A stretch of DNA of 64,000 bases, from positions 62,001 through 126,000 of the forward strand of contig LDXX01000003.1 in assembly GCA_001442925.1 (NCBI GenBank), written 5' to 3'. Position numbers and translations under genes: made by a program. This document shows positions 27,761 through 37,327 of this stretch, piece after piece; position 1 is the stretch's first letter, and each line of letters starts with the position of its first letter. This stretch comes from Candidatus Kryptonium thompsonii (GTDB taxonomy: Bacteria > Bacteroidota > Ignavibacteria > Kryptoniales > Kryptoniaceae). Under the pieces are notes generated by a model. The model saw only the letters and a program-made list of their open reading frames with translations. It did not search any database and had not been told where the DNA came from.

Positions 27761-28474
27761 TTGAAGGCTATTTTTATAGATATTCCTGGACCTTCGGACT
27801 ATGAAAAAGTTTGGAGCCTTCAGAACAAACTTCACAAGATGAGAGTAAGTGGGGAGATAAATGATATTTTAATTCTTACCGAACATGAACATGTTTACAC
27901 AATTGGCAAAGCTGGAAATGAAAAGGATTTAAGGGTTAGCGAATTTTTTCTAAAGGATCTTGGGGTAAAGATTTTCAAAATTGATCGTGGTGGAAAGATC
28001 ACATATCATGGACCTGGACAAATTGTCGGGTATCCGATTTTTAATCTTAATGAATTGAGAATTGATGTTCACACCTATTTAAGAAAAATTGAGGAAGTTA
28101 TAATTTTAACCTTGGATGATTTTGGGATAAAAGCTGAAAGAAAGGATGGTTTAACTGGCGTTTGGGTTGGAGATGAAAAGGTTGCTTCAATTGGAATTAA
28201 AGTAAGCCATTGGGTTACCATGCATGGGTTTGCTTTAAATGTAAATACTGATTTAAAGTTTTTCGACTTTATCTTTCCCTGTGGTTTAAAAGATGTGAGC
28301 ATGACATCAATGGAAAAAATACTTGGGTTTGGTGTTGATATTGTTGATGTTAAGGTGAATTTAAAAAAGAAATTCGAAGCTGTTTTTGATGTTGAACTTG
28401 AAGAGATATTAGATGAAAAAATTAAAAACATAATGAGCAATTTGCCATGCCAAAAAATTTGGGCAAACATTTGA
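27761..28474 (+). CDS. lipB: Octanoyltransferase LipB
   Basis: Moves octanoyl groups from acyl carrier protein to lipoyl domains. 237 residues from TTG 27761 (GAGA five bases upstream). Motifs: ILTEHEHVYTIGK, RGGKITYHGPGQ (77-87), VASIGIKVSHWVTMHG with active-site Lys147, and FPCGL with acyl-carrying Cys174. Its end overlaps the E1 gene by 28 bases, tying lipoylation to the dehydrogenase complex that needs it. Confidence 0.95.
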   Translation: MKAIFIDIPGPSDYEKVWSLQNKLHKMRVSGEINDILILTEHEHVYTIGKAGNEKDLRVSEFFLKDLGVKIFKIDRGGKITYHGPGQIVGYPIFNLNELRIDVHTYLRKIEEVIILTLDDFGIKAERKDGLTGVWVGDEKVASIGIKVSHWVTMHGFALNVNTDLKFFDFIFPCGLKDVSMTSMEKILGFGVDIVDVKVNLKKKFEAVFDVELEEILDEKIKNIMSNLPCQKIWANI

Positions 28475-30510
28475 GCTCTGAAACTGAGGTTGAGGCAAAA
28501 GTTATAGAGTTAAAACCAGAAGTTTTTATTCAGGCGTTAAAATCAATGTATGTCGCAAGGCAGATAGATAACAAGGCGATGACACTACTTAAACAGGGGA
28601 AGGCTTTCTTTCATATAGGTGTATCGGGGCACGAAGCTATACAGGTGGCAAGTGCAATGAACTTTCGTCCAGGATACGATTGGTTTTATCCCTACTATAG
28701 GGATTGGGCGTTTGTTTATCAACTTGGTGTCACGCTTGAAGAACTTTTTTATAGTGTTTTAGGTAGGGCTGAATGTCCCGCCACAGGTGGAAGACAAATG
28801 CCAGCTCATTTCGGAAAAAAAGAATTAAGAATTATAACGCAATCAAGCCCAACGGGAACCCAATATCTTCAAGCAGTTGGGACTGCGATGGGTTGTGTAA
28901 GGGATGGAACTGACGAAGTTGTTTATGTTTCAGGTGGTGATGGTTCAACGAGTGAAGGTGAATTTCACGAGGCGTTAAACTGGGCGAGTAAAGATAAATT
29001 GCCTGTCATTTTTGTCATTCAAAATAATAAATATGCTATCTCTGTTCCAATATATGAACAAACAGCGGGAGCATCAGTCGCAAAGATAGGGCAGGGCTTT
29101 TACGGACTTGATGTTTATGAAATTGATGGAACTGATTTTATTCAAAGTTATCAAACTGTGAAAAAAGCGGTTGAAAGAGCTCGTGCGGGGCTTGGTCCAA
29201 CGATGATAGTTGCAAATGTTGTAAGATTAGTTCCACATTCTTCATCCGATGATCATAGAAAATATAGAAAGCCAGAAGAACTTGAATTTGAACGGTTGAA
29301 CGATCCAATCTTGAAAATGGAAAATCTTTTAATAGAGAGAGGAATTTTAACCAAAAATGAAATTGAAAAATTTTATTCGGAGATTGATAATGAAATTGAA
29401 AAGGCAATCGAAAAAGCCGAGCAAAAGCCATACGCAAGCCCTGAAACCGTCATGCTGCATGTTTATGCGCCTGAGAAAACAAGACAACTAAATTATGAAT
29501 CTACAGTTCCATCTGGAAAACCAATAGTTATGGTTGATGCGATAAACCACGCTTTGCATGAGGAAATGGAATTAAATCCGAAGATGCTTGTCTATGGTGA
29601 AGATATTGCTGATCCGAAAGGTGGAGTTTTCACGGCAACGAAAGGATTAACTGTGAAGTTTGGAAAGGATAGGGCGTTTAACTCACCACTTGCGGAAGCA
29701 AGTATCGTTGGGACAGCAATAGGGCTTGCTGTTAAAGGTTATAAGCCAGTTGTTGAAATTCAATTTGGTGATTACATCTGGCCTGCGATGATGCAAATAC
29801 GAGATGAACTTGCACCTTTTAGATATAGATCAAATGGAAATTGGTCAGCTCCCGTTGTTATAAGAGTTCCAGTTGGAGGTTATATTCATGGAGGGCATTA
29901 CCATAGTCAAAACATAGAAGGATTTTTTGCACATTTACCTGGAATTTTTATCGCTTATCCGTCAAATGCAGCCGATGCAAAAGGGCTTTTAAAAACAGCT
30001 TGCAGAATTGAAGATCCTGTCCTTTTTCTTGAGCATAAAGCACTTTATCGTTCTCCCCAAGCGATGGCACCAGAACCAGATGAAAATTATCTTCTTCCAT
30101 TTGGGAAAGCTCAAGTGAAAAAGCCAGGCAAGGATGCAACCATTATCACTTGGGGTTTGATGGTTTATAAATCGCTCGAGGCAGTTAAAATTATTGAGCA
30201 AAAGTATGGTGTTGAGATTGAAGTGATTGATATAAGAACGATAAATCCGTTGGATAAAGAAACAATTTTAAATTCAGTGAGAAAAACAAGCAGGGTTTTG
30301 ATCGTTCATGAGGATACTTTAACTGCTGGGTTCGGCGCTGAAATTTCAGCGATAATCGCCAGCGAAGCGTTTGAATATCTTGACGCACCGATAAAAAGAG
30401 TGGCTGGGCTTGACATCCCTGGAATTCCTTATGCTCCGACGCTTGAGGAGGCTGCATTGCCGCAGACAGAATGGATTGTTAAAGCGCTCGATGAGTTAAT
30501 AAGATACTGA
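28447..30510 (+). CDS. 2-oxoacid dehydrogenase E1, fused alpha and beta subunits
   Basis: 687 residues. E1-alpha half (~1-330): ThDP motif GGDGSTSEGEFHEALN ending QNNKYAIS, and the phosphorylation-loop-like RLVPHSSSDDHRKYR. E1-beta half (~350-687): VDAINHALHEEM, YGEDIADPKGGVF, FNSPLAEASIVG, VVEIQFGDYIWPAM and HGGHYHSQNIEGFFAHLPGI. In most bacteria the two are separate genes. Substrate could be pyruvate or branched-chain 2-oxoacids; the histidine-rich beta motif and the general pattern look like the branched-chain/pyruvate group but do not decide. E2 follows 40 bases on; E3 is not in the window. Confidence 0.9.
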   Translation: MPKNLGKHLSSETEVEAKVIELKPEVFIQALKSMYVARQIDNKAMTLLKQGKAFFHIGVSGHEAIQVASAMNFRPGYDWFYPYYRDWAFVYQLGVTLEELFYSVLGRAECPATGGRQMPAHFGKKELRIITQSSPTGTQYLQAVGTAMGCVRDGTDEVVYVSGGDGSTSEGEFHEALNWASKDKLPVIFVIQNNKYAISVPIYEQTAGASVAKIGQGFYGLDVYEIDGTDFIQSYQTVKKAVERARAGLGPTMIVANVVRLVPHSSSDDHRKYRKPEELEFERLNDPILKMENLLIERGILTKNEIEKFYSEIDNEIEKAIEKAEQKPYASPETVMLHVYAPEKTRQLNYESTVPSGKPIVMVDAINHALHEEMELNPKMLVYGEDIADPKGGVFTATKGLTVKFGKDRAFNSPLAEASIVGTAIGLAVKGYKPVVEIQFGDYIWPAMMQIRDELAPFRYRSNGNWSAPVVIRVPVGGYIHGGHYHSQNIEGFFAHLPGIFIAYPSNAADAKGLLKTACRIEDPVLFLEHKALYRSPQAMAPEPDENYLLPFGKAQVKKPGKDATIITWGLMVYKSLEAVKIIEQKYGVEIEVIDIRTINPLDKETILNSVRKTSRVLIVHEDTLTAGFGAEISAIIASEAFEYLDAPIKRVAGLDIPGIPYAPTLEEAALPQTEWIVKALDELIRY

Positions 30511-30550
30511 AACTTTAGGTGAAATATCAAACAAATTTTGGAGCGAATCT

Positions 30551-31855
30551 ATGAGGGTTGAAGTTATAATGCCAAAAATGGGGGAAAGTTTACAGGAAGG
30601 GACAATTCTAAAATGGCATAAAAAACCTGGGGACAGGGTTCAAAAGGATGAGATTTTGCTTGAGATAAGCACTGATAAAGTTGATACTGAAATTCCATCC
30701 CCAGCAACTGGAATTTTAACTGAGATTTTATACAAGGAAAATGAAACGGTATCTGTTGGAACTGTGATTGCGTATATAGAAACAGAAATTTCAAAAGCTG
30801 AGTTTGAGGTTGAAGCAAAGAAGGAAGAGAAAGTGGAAGTTAGGGCAATTAGTGAGGAAAAGGAAAGTGTGAAACATTTTGAGGAGTTTGTTCCCGAGAC
30901 TTTACCATCAAGGACGAAAAGATTTTATTCTCCTGTTGTCAGGGAAATCGCTAAGCGTGAAGGAATATCAATTGAAGAACTTGAAAAAATTCCTGGAACA
31001 GGTCACGGTGGAAGGTTAACTAAAAACGATATTTTAAACTACATCGAGTCAAAGAAGAGGAAAGTTGAAGTTAAACCATCTGTTCCAGCTGTTGAAATTT
31101 TTGAGAAGGTAGAGGAGCCTTTAGTTAAACCAGAAGTTTATCCTGAAGGGAGGGTGGAAATAGTTGAGATGAGCCGTGTGATAAAAGCGATGGCAGAGCA
31201 TATGGTTAGAAGTGTTAGAACATCGCCGCATGTCGCTGCAATTTCAGAATGCGATATGACGGAAATTATGAATTTCATTAATAAGAACGCAGACGAGTTT
31301 CAAAAGAGGGAAGGATTTAAATTAACTTTAACCCCGTTTGTTGTTGATGCTGTTATAAAGGCTTTAAAAGAGTTTCCGATGATAAATAGCAGTGTTGAGG
31401 GTGATAAGATAATCATCAAAAAATACATTAACATTGGGATTGCAGTTGCGACGGACTATGGCTTGATAGTTCCAGTTGTGAAGAATGCTGATGAGAAAAA
31501 CTTTATTGGGCTTGCACGAGCGATAAACGATATCGTTATAAGAGCGAGAAATAAAAAATTAACCCCTGATGACATCCAAGGTGGGACATTTAGCATAACA
31601 AATTATGGCGTCTTTGGGAATATCATCGGAACTCCGATAATAAATCAACCGCAAGTTGCGATACTTGGCGTTGGTGCAGTCAAGAAACGGCCTGTCGTCA
31701 TAACGAAAGATGGTGAGGATTACATTGCGATTCGTTCAATTGCATTTTTAACTTTGTCATTTGATCATAGAATTATCGATGGTGCTCTTGGAGGAAGGTT
31801 TCTTGAAAGAGTAGTTTATTATCTCGAAAATTTTGATTTTAAAGGCATAATTTAA
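30551..31855 (+). CDS. Dihydrolipoamide acyltransferase (E2)
   Basis: 434 residues: one N-terminal lipoyl domain (1-80, lipoyl-lysine 43 in ISTDKVDTEIPSP), a linker, an E1/E3-binding domain (~120-160; FYSPVVREIAKREGISIEEL, GGRLTKNDILNY), a second linker, and the catalytic core (~200-434) with SFDHRIIDGALGGRFL carrying the active-site His and Asp. Transfers the acyl group made by the fused E1 to CoA. Confidence 0.94.
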   Translation: MRVEVIMPKMGESLQEGTILKWHKKPGDRVQKDEILLEISTDKVDTEIPSPATGILTEILYKENETVSVGTVIAYIETEISKAEFEVEAKKEEKVEVRAISEEKESVKHFEEFVPETLPSRTKRFYSPVVREIAKREGISIEELEKIPGTGHGGRLTKNDILNYIESKKRKVEVKPSVPAVEIFEKVEEPLVKPEVYPEGRVEIVEMSRVIKAMAEHMVRSVRTSPHVAAISECDMTEIMNFINKNADEFQKREGFKLTLTPFVVDAVIKALKEFPMINSSVEGDKIIIKKYINIGIAVATDYGLIVPVVKNADEKNFIGLARAINDIVIRARNKKLTPDDIQGGTFSITNYGVFGNIIGTPIINQPQVAILGVGAVKKRPVVITKDGEDYIAIRSIAFLTLSFDHRIIDGALGGRFLERVVYYLENFDFKGII

Positions 31856-31876
31856 AAACAGAAGCTCGGTTAAAGT

Positions 31877-33076
31877 ATGATTCGCAGGTTCATTTTCGTC
31901 ATTTTAACTTTGTTTTCATTCGCTTGTGCTCAAAAAGAGAATCCAGTGGGAGAGAAAATCGATTATCTAAAACTTCACTATGATGCCATTGTTGCAGATA
32001 CACACAATGATGTTCTTTTGAGGGCAATGGACGGGGAAGATATAAGTCTTGAAACTAAGCGTGGGCATAGTGATTTAGTGAGGCTGAAAAAAGGTGGTGT
32101 TGATATCCAAGTTTTTGCAGTTTGGGTCGATCCAGTTGCATTTGAGAAGAATCCGTTTAAAAGAGCGAATCAAATGATTGATACTTTATATTCAATTGCA
32201 AGTAGAAATCCTGATAAAATTGCTGTTGTCAGGAATTCATCCGAGCTTGAGAAAGCATTAAGCGAAGGTAAAATTTGTGCTGTAATCGGAGTTGAAGGAG
32301 GACATGCAATTGAAAATAGCATTGAAAATCTTGAGCGACTTTACAAGCGGGGTGTAAGATATTTAGGTTTAACTTGGAACAATAGCGTTGATTGGGCAAG
32401 TTCTGCTTTTGACGAGACGACGAATCCAGAGAAGTTGAAAGTTAAAGGTTTAAGCGAATTTGGTAAAAAAGTTGTAGAGAAAATGAATGAACTGGGGATG
32501 CTGGTCGATGTCTCACATCTTGGTGAGCAAGCATTTTGGGATGTGATAAAGGTGACGAAAAAGCCAGTTATAGCTTCGCACTCGAGTGTCTATAATCTTT
32601 GTCCACACTACCGAAACTTAAAAGATGAACAAATCAAAGCAATAGCACAAACTGGCGGAGTTATATTTGTTAATTTTTACGCTGAATATATTGATTCAGC
32701 ATTTAACACGAAGCGTAAGCAACTTGAGGAGAAATACAAAACACAGTTTGATTCGATAAGGATCTTGTATGAACATAATCCACAAGAATATCGAAGGGCG
32801 AGGCGTCAGTTGATGATGAGAATAGCCGATGAACTTCGTCCACCGCTTGATGTTTTAATTGACCATATTGATTACATAGCAAAGCTTGTTGGGGTTGAAC
32901 ATGTTGGGCTTGGTTCTGATTTCGATGGTATAAGTGTAACTCCACTTGAAATGGATGATGTCACATTTCTTCCAAATATAACCAAGAAACTTCTTGAAAG
33001 AGGTTATTCAATTGAGGATGTGAAGAAAATTCTCGGAGGTAACTTTGTGAGAGTTTTTAAACAAGTATGTGGTTAA
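31877..33076 (+). CDS. Membrane dipeptidase (M19) lipoprotein
   Basis: 399 residues, zinc dipeptidase of the renal dipeptidase family. Lipoprotein signal MIRRFIFVILTLFSFAC (Cys17). Metal motifs: VADTHNDVLLR (His-x-Asp), GVEGGHAIENS (bridging Glu), VSHLGEQAFWDV, VIASHSSVYNLCPHYRNL, and GLGSDFDG near the C-terminus. Probably hydrolyses dipeptides in the periplasm, with the Xaa-Pro peptidase encoded next. Confidence 0.92.
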   Translation: MIRRFIFVILTLFSFACAQKENPVGEKIDYLKLHYDAIVADTHNDVLLRAMDGEDISLETKRGHSDLVRLKKGGVDIQVFAVWVDPVAFEKNPFKRANQMIDTLYSIASRNPDKIAVVRNSSELEKALSEGKICAVIGVEGGHAIENSIENLERLYKRGVRYLGLTWNNSVDWASSAFDETTNPEKLKVKGLSEFGKKVVEKMNELGMLVDVSHLGEQAFWDVIKVTKKPVIASHSSVYNLCPHYRNLKDEQIKAIAQTGGVIFVNFYAEYIDSAFNTKRKQLEEKYKTQFDSIRILYEHNPQEYRRARRQLMMRIADELRPPLDVLIDHIDYIAKLVGVEHVGLGSDFDGISVTPLEMDDVTFLPNITKKLLERGYSIEDVKKILGGNFVRVFKQVCG

Positions 33077-33104
33077 AAGTTCAAAATAAAATGGGGCGAC
33101 AAAA

Positions 33105-34547
33105 GTGAAAGCTTTGAAAATTTTACTTTTAACTTTATTCATTTTTTCTTTCTCTTTTTCGCAAGATGATTTGCTTCCGCCTTCTTTTTTCAAGGCAAAC
33201 AGGGAAGAATTGATGAAACAGATCGGTAATGAAGCGGTTGCAATTTTTTATTCGAATTCCTTGAAAACTCGTTCAAACGATGTTGAATACAGGTTCAAGC
33301 AAGATAATAATTTTTACTATTTGACAGGACTTGAGGAACCCGACGCCGTGCTCGTTCTTGCACCAGCTGGGTTTGCTCCATCTATTTTAAAAGTTGCAGG
33401 GAGAGCAACTGGAAAGTATTATGATATTACGCTTGACACTATCAAATCAGATTTAAAAATTCGTGAAGTTTTGTTCTTGAAAGAGAGAGATTCACTTCGG
33501 GAAGTGTGGACTGGGAAAACACTTGGAACTAAAGGAGCTATGGAAAAGTTGGGAATTCAACTTGCTTTACCAATCGAGGAGTTTAAGAGTGTGATTCGTG
33601 CGATAATTTTTAGCACAAGGGCTAAGACAATTTATTTTCCATACCCGACGGATTGCTACAAAGGAAGTTTAAAAGACGTAGTTGAAACAATTGAATCAAT
33701 TGTGAATTCCCAACGAGGCAGATTACAATTTTCTGATCCAACCCCAATTCTTGCAAAAATGAGGATGAAGAAGAAAGATGAAGAAATAAGATTGATAAAA
33801 AAAGCGATTGATATAACTGCGAAGGCTCATCGTCAAGCTATGATGTCATGCGAACCTGGGATGTATGAATATGAAATTCAGGCTATAGTTGAATATGTGT
33901 TTACAAAATTGGGCGCTGAATATCCAGCCTTCCCGTCAATTATTGGCTCTGGCGAAAATTCCGTTATACTTCATTACACTTCAAACAGAAAAAGAATTAA
34001 TGATGGTGATTTGATCGTAATTGATATCGGTGCTGAATATCATAATTATTGTGCTGATATCACAAGGACGATTCCCGCAAACGGAAAATTTTCTCCTGAA
34101 CAGAGGGAGATTTACGAGATAGTGCTTAAAGCACAAGAGGAAACAATTAGATTAGTTCGGCCTGGAGTAAGTTTCGTCGAGCTCCAGCTTAAAGCGTCTG
34201 AGATCATTGCGGATGGTTTGTTAAAGCTTGGGATTATAAAAAGTAAGAATGAAGTAAATAAATACTTCATGCATGGTGTTACGCACCATCTTGGGCTTGA
34301 TGTCCACGATATTGGGATACCTGGTAACCTTGAGCCAGGGATGGTTATAACTGTTGAGCCTGGAATTTATATACCTGCTGGTTCAGAGTGTGATCCTAAA
34401 TATTGGAATATCGGTGTTCGAATCGAGGATGATGTTCTTGTCACTGAAACTGGGTGCGTTGTCCTTTCTTCCGATGCACCGAAAACAATAGATGAAATTG
34501 AACGATTGATGAAAAGGCGTGGTATAGGTAATGAGCCAATTGATTAA
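33105..34547 (+). CDS. Exported Xaa-Pro aminopeptidase (M24)
   Basis: 480 residues from GTG 33105, with a signal peptide (MKALKILLLTLFIFSFSFSQ). N-terminal AMP_N domain (~22-170; VEYRFKQDNNFYYLTGLEEPD), then the pita-bread catalytic domain: VIDIGAEYHNYCADITRT (two Asp ligands), HGVTHHLGLDVHD, VITVEPGIYI and VRIEDDVLVT supply the His and Glu ligands. It removes N-terminal residues before proline. The preceding M19 dipeptidase gene is 28 bases away. Confidence 0.93.
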   Translation: MKALKILLLTLFIFSFSFSQDDLLPPSFFKANREELMKQIGNEAVAIFYSNSLKTRSNDVEYRFKQDNNFYYLTGLEEPDAVLVLAPAGFAPSILKVAGRATGKYYDITLDTIKSDLKIREVLFLKERDSLREVWTGKTLGTKGAMEKLGIQLALPIEEFKSVIRAIIFSTRAKTIYFPYPTDCYKGSLKDVVETIESIVNSQRGRLQFSDPTPILAKMRMKKKDEEIRLIKKAIDITAKAHRQAMMSCEPGMYEYEIQAIVEYVFTKLGAEYPAFPSIIGSGENSVILHYTSNRKRINDGDLIVIDIGAEYHNYCADITRTIPANGKFSPEQREIYEIVLKAQEETIRLVRPGVSFVELQLKASEIIADGLLKLGIIKSKNEVNKYFMHGVTHHLGLDVHDIGIPGNLEPGMVITVEPGIYIPAGSECDPKYWNIGVRIEDDVLVTETGCVVLSSDAPKTIDEIERLMKRRGIGNEPID

Positions 34548-34560
34548 GTAAAATTTTGGT

Positions 34561-34589
34561 TTGATTTTTTTGATTTTATGTGTTATTAT
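34561..34589 (+). promoter_or_regulatory. Promoter candidate of the GalT-like/radical-SAM pair
   Basis: TTGATT (34561-34566), 17-base spacer, TATTAT (34584-34589), giving a start near 34596 and a ~29-base leader before ATG 34625. A TATAAT at 34603-34608 has no matching -35. Confidence 0.45.
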
Positions 34590-34624
34590 TAATCGCTCGA
34601 TTTATAATTAATTTTGCTTTGCTT

Positions 34625-35938
34625 ATGAAACCGCTTTATTTGATAATGCCGGATGGAACGGTAAAGCAGATTAATCCATTCACGGAAAGCGAGGTTTGGT
34701 CTGTTCCAGGCAGAAATAATAAGCCGATTACAAACGAAGTTCCAGAGACTGCGAAACCACTTGAAGTTCATCATCCTGAGGATTATTGTTCATTTTGTCA
34801 AAAAAGATATTACGAGGTTCCGCCTGAAAAATCGAGATTAATAAAATTGCCCGATGGAAGTTATAAACGAATTGATTATCTCCCCCCGGACAAGTACTTT
34901 GAGAGCGTTGCAGAATTTAGAAGGGTTGGTAATTTGTTTGAAATTGTGACGCTTGACTACTGGAGAAAGAATTACGAATATAGATTCGTGAAAGAGAAAG
35001 AGGAATGGAAAAAGGCATATCTGGAAAATCCTGCTGGAATGAAACATGTGCTTGAACTGATAAACTATAAATTGCGCATGATGGGGAAGACGCCTGATGA
35101 AATAAACTCAATCTCAACCGATGAAAAACTTGCGATGGCGGATAGCTTTTTTGGTGGATGCCACGAATTAATAATTGCAAGAAGACATTTCATAGACAAT
35201 GCGAAATGGACAAGTGATTTGTGTTCATCGGGAGAATTAACTCAGGAAGAGCATTATCAGTATTTCAAATTTACAATTGATGCGATGGTTGATATAATGA
35301 ACTCAAATCGCTATGTTCGTTACATCGCTGTTTTTCAAAATTGGTTGAGGCCAGCTGGAGCTTCATTTGATCATTTACATAAACAGCTTGTTGGTCTTGA
35401 TGATTGGGGAGCAACCATAGAAAGGCAGATAGCCATGGTCAGGGAAAACCCAAATGTTTATAATGAATATGCTGTGAATTTTGCTGGATATCATAACTTA
35501 GTTTTTGCGGAAAATGAAAATGCTGTTGCGTTTGCTGGATTTGGACATCGTTTCCCAACTATTGCTATTTATTCAAAATCAAAAGCAGGAAGGCCATTTG
35601 AATTGGACGAAAAGGAGCTTCGTGATATGAGCGACCTTGTTCATGCAATTCACGCAGCGATGGGGAATCAAATCCCGTGTAATGAAGAGTGGTATTACAC
35701 ACCTTTCGATTCTGTTTACAAAATGCCGTGGCATGTTTTAATTAAATGGAGGATAAGTATTCCTGCTGGATTTGAAGGTGGAACAAATATCTATATAAAT
35801 CCGATTACACCTATTGAATTAAGGGATAAACTTGTGCCACGATTGTTTGAACTTAGAGATAAAGGCAAAATTTCAAATCTTTTAATCGCTGAAGAATGTA
35901 AGGTTGAACCAAATCCATTGAAGTATTATTTACATTGA
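34625..35938 (+). CDS. GalT-like HIT-superfamily protein (DUF4921 type)
   Basis: 438 residues. Resembles the DUF4921 family, related to galactose-1-phosphate uridylyltransferase. A possible metal site is YCSFCQKRYY (CxxC near residue 58), HELIIARRHF may add a His, and the HIT-like active motif is ASFDHLHKQLVGLDDWG (H-x-H). A second conserved piece is KMPWHVLIKWRIS. GalT has HPHxQ at the nucleotidyl-His site; here the first residue pair is altered. ATG 34625 is chosen, since the upstream in-frame start adds 15 hydrophobic residues not typical of the family. Nucleotidyl transfer is inferred, substrate unknown. It pairs with the radical SAM gene 38 bases downstream. Confidence 0.72.
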   Translation: MKPLYLIMPDGTVKQINPFTESEVWSVPGRNNKPITNEVPETAKPLEVHHPEDYCSFCQKRYYEVPPEKSRLIKLPDGSYKRIDYLPPDKYFESVAEFRRVGNLFEIVTLDYWRKNYEYRFVKEKEEWKKAYLENPAGMKHVLELINYKLRMMGKTPDEINSISTDEKLAMADSFFGGCHELIIARRHFIDNAKWTSDLCSSGELTQEEHYQYFKFTIDAMVDIMNSNRYVRYIAVFQNWLRPAGASFDHLHKQLVGLDDWGATIERQIAMVRENPNVYNEYAVNFAGYHNLVFAENENAVAFAGFGHRFPTIAIYSKSKAGRPFELDEKELRDMSDLVHAIHAAMGNQIPCNEEWYYTPFDSVYKMPWHVLIKWRISIPAGFEGGTNIYINPITPIELRDKLVPRLFELRDKGKISNLLIAEECKVEPNPLKYYLH

Positions 35939-35976
35939 TTCCGCCAACCAAGTTTCCAAATCTTTGAACTTCAAGC

Positions 35977-37266
35977 ATGAGGCTGAGAAAAGTTCCTAAT
36001 CTTGTTTATAGTGATGGAAAGGGAAATATCTATGATGTGCCTGAAATTGAAATGGCTGGAAGAACAGGCGTTGACTTTGTAAAGATAGATGTCACTGATT
36101 TAATTGAACTCCCAGAAGGAAGCCAACTATTTGAGCTTCCAGGAAGAAGACCTGTGGGATTTGATAGAAAAACTGGGAGGAAAATTGTTTTTAAAGATGG
36201 TATTGCTGTAGCTGCTTTTCTTGCACCCGCATATACTCAGTTTTTCTTATCAGCTTACGAGAGGGATAAGGATAGTGTTCCTATTCTTCCGCTTTTTGCA
36301 TATACTGCCGTTGGATGGCTTGATGGAAAATTTTATGTTCCAGCTGTCAGGATCGATCCAGATAAAAGGCAGGATTGTGATCAATTTAATCATGATTTGA
36401 TTATTAAAAATGTTCATAAAAAGTTAAAGAAACACTCCGATAATCGTTTAATTCGCCATTTGGGTGAAAATTGTGCCTTGCGTTATCTTTGTCCAGCTGC
36501 GAGGAATTATTTTCTTGGAAGATGGGAAGCCCCGATTCCAACTTCGCCTGGATGCAATGCAAATTGCGTTGGTTGTATATCTTATCAACCCCCTGAAAAT
36601 GGTGTTCCAAGCACGCAGGATAGGTTAACATTTATTCCAACAGTTGATGAAATTCTTGAAGTTGCGGTGCCACATCTTGAGAAAGCACCAAATCCAGTGG
36701 TTAGTTTTGGTCAAGGGTGTGAAGGCGAACCTTTGCTTGTGTGGGAAGTGATAAGGGATGCTATAAGGGAGATAAGAAAGAGAACTAAAAGGGGAGTCAT
36801 AAACATAAATACGAATGGAAGTAAACCTGAAGCAATTGAAGAACTATGTAAAGCAGGTCTTGATAGCATTCGAGTCAGTATGAACAGCGCAATACCGGAG
36901 ATTTATCACAGATATTATCGACCAAATAATTATTCTTTTGATGATGTCCTTGAGTCGATGAAGATAGCGAGAAAATTCAATTGTTGGGTTTCGATAAACT
37001 ATTTCGTCTTACCTGGGTTGACGGACTGGGTTGAGGAATATCAAGCGTTAAGAAAGCTTATAAAAGAAACGAATATATCGATGATACAATGGCGTAACTT
37101 TAACATTGACCCCGATTGGTATATCGAGATGGTTGGAGTTGACGGAGCCACTAAAAAGCTTGGAGTTAAAAATGTGATGAAACTTTTAAAAGAGGGGTTC
37201 CCACATCTTGCTTATGGGTATTTCAATCCCCCACTTAAAGTCATGAGAAAATATTTAAAAGATTAG
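35977..37266 (+). CDS. Radical SAM protein of unknown function
   Basis: 430 residues. An N-terminal ~185-residue domain of unknown fold comes first (LVYSDGKGNIYDVPEIEMAGR; LPLFAYTAVGWLDGKFYVPAVRID). The radical SAM domain then starts with SPGCNANCVGCISY, the 4Fe-4S motif CxxxCxxC. It continues with VSFGQGCEGEPLLVWEV (the GGEP-like SAM contact), NINTNGSKPEAIEELCKAGLDSIRVSMNS and YFVLPGLTDWVEEY. It is not a recognised maturase or MoaA. Pairing with a GalT-like gene suggests a shared nucleotide-linked substrate. Confidence 0.82.
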   Translation: MRLRKVPNLVYSDGKGNIYDVPEIEMAGRTGVDFVKIDVTDLIELPEGSQLFELPGRRPVGFDRKTGRKIVFKDGIAVAAFLAPAYTQFFLSAYERDKDSVPILPLFAYTAVGWLDGKFYVPAVRIDPDKRQDCDQFNHDLIIKNVHKKLKKHSDNRLIRHLGENCALRYLCPAARNYFLGRWEAPIPTSPGCNANCVGCISYQPPENGVPSTQDRLTFIPTVDEILEVAVPHLEKAPNPVVSFGQGCEGEPLLVWEVIRDAIREIRKRTKRGVININTNGSKPEAIEELCKAGLDSIRVSMNSAIPEIYHRYYRPNNYSFDDVLESMKIARKFNCWVSINYFVLPGLTDWVEEYQALRKLIKETNISMIQWRNFNIDPDWYIEMVGVDGATKKLGVKNVMKLLKEGFPHLAYGYFNPPLKVMRKYLKD

Positions 37267-37327
37267 AGAAAAGATGTATTCAACAACCTAAGCTAGCAAT
37301 AGATATTTACGGTATCAACTTTAATCA

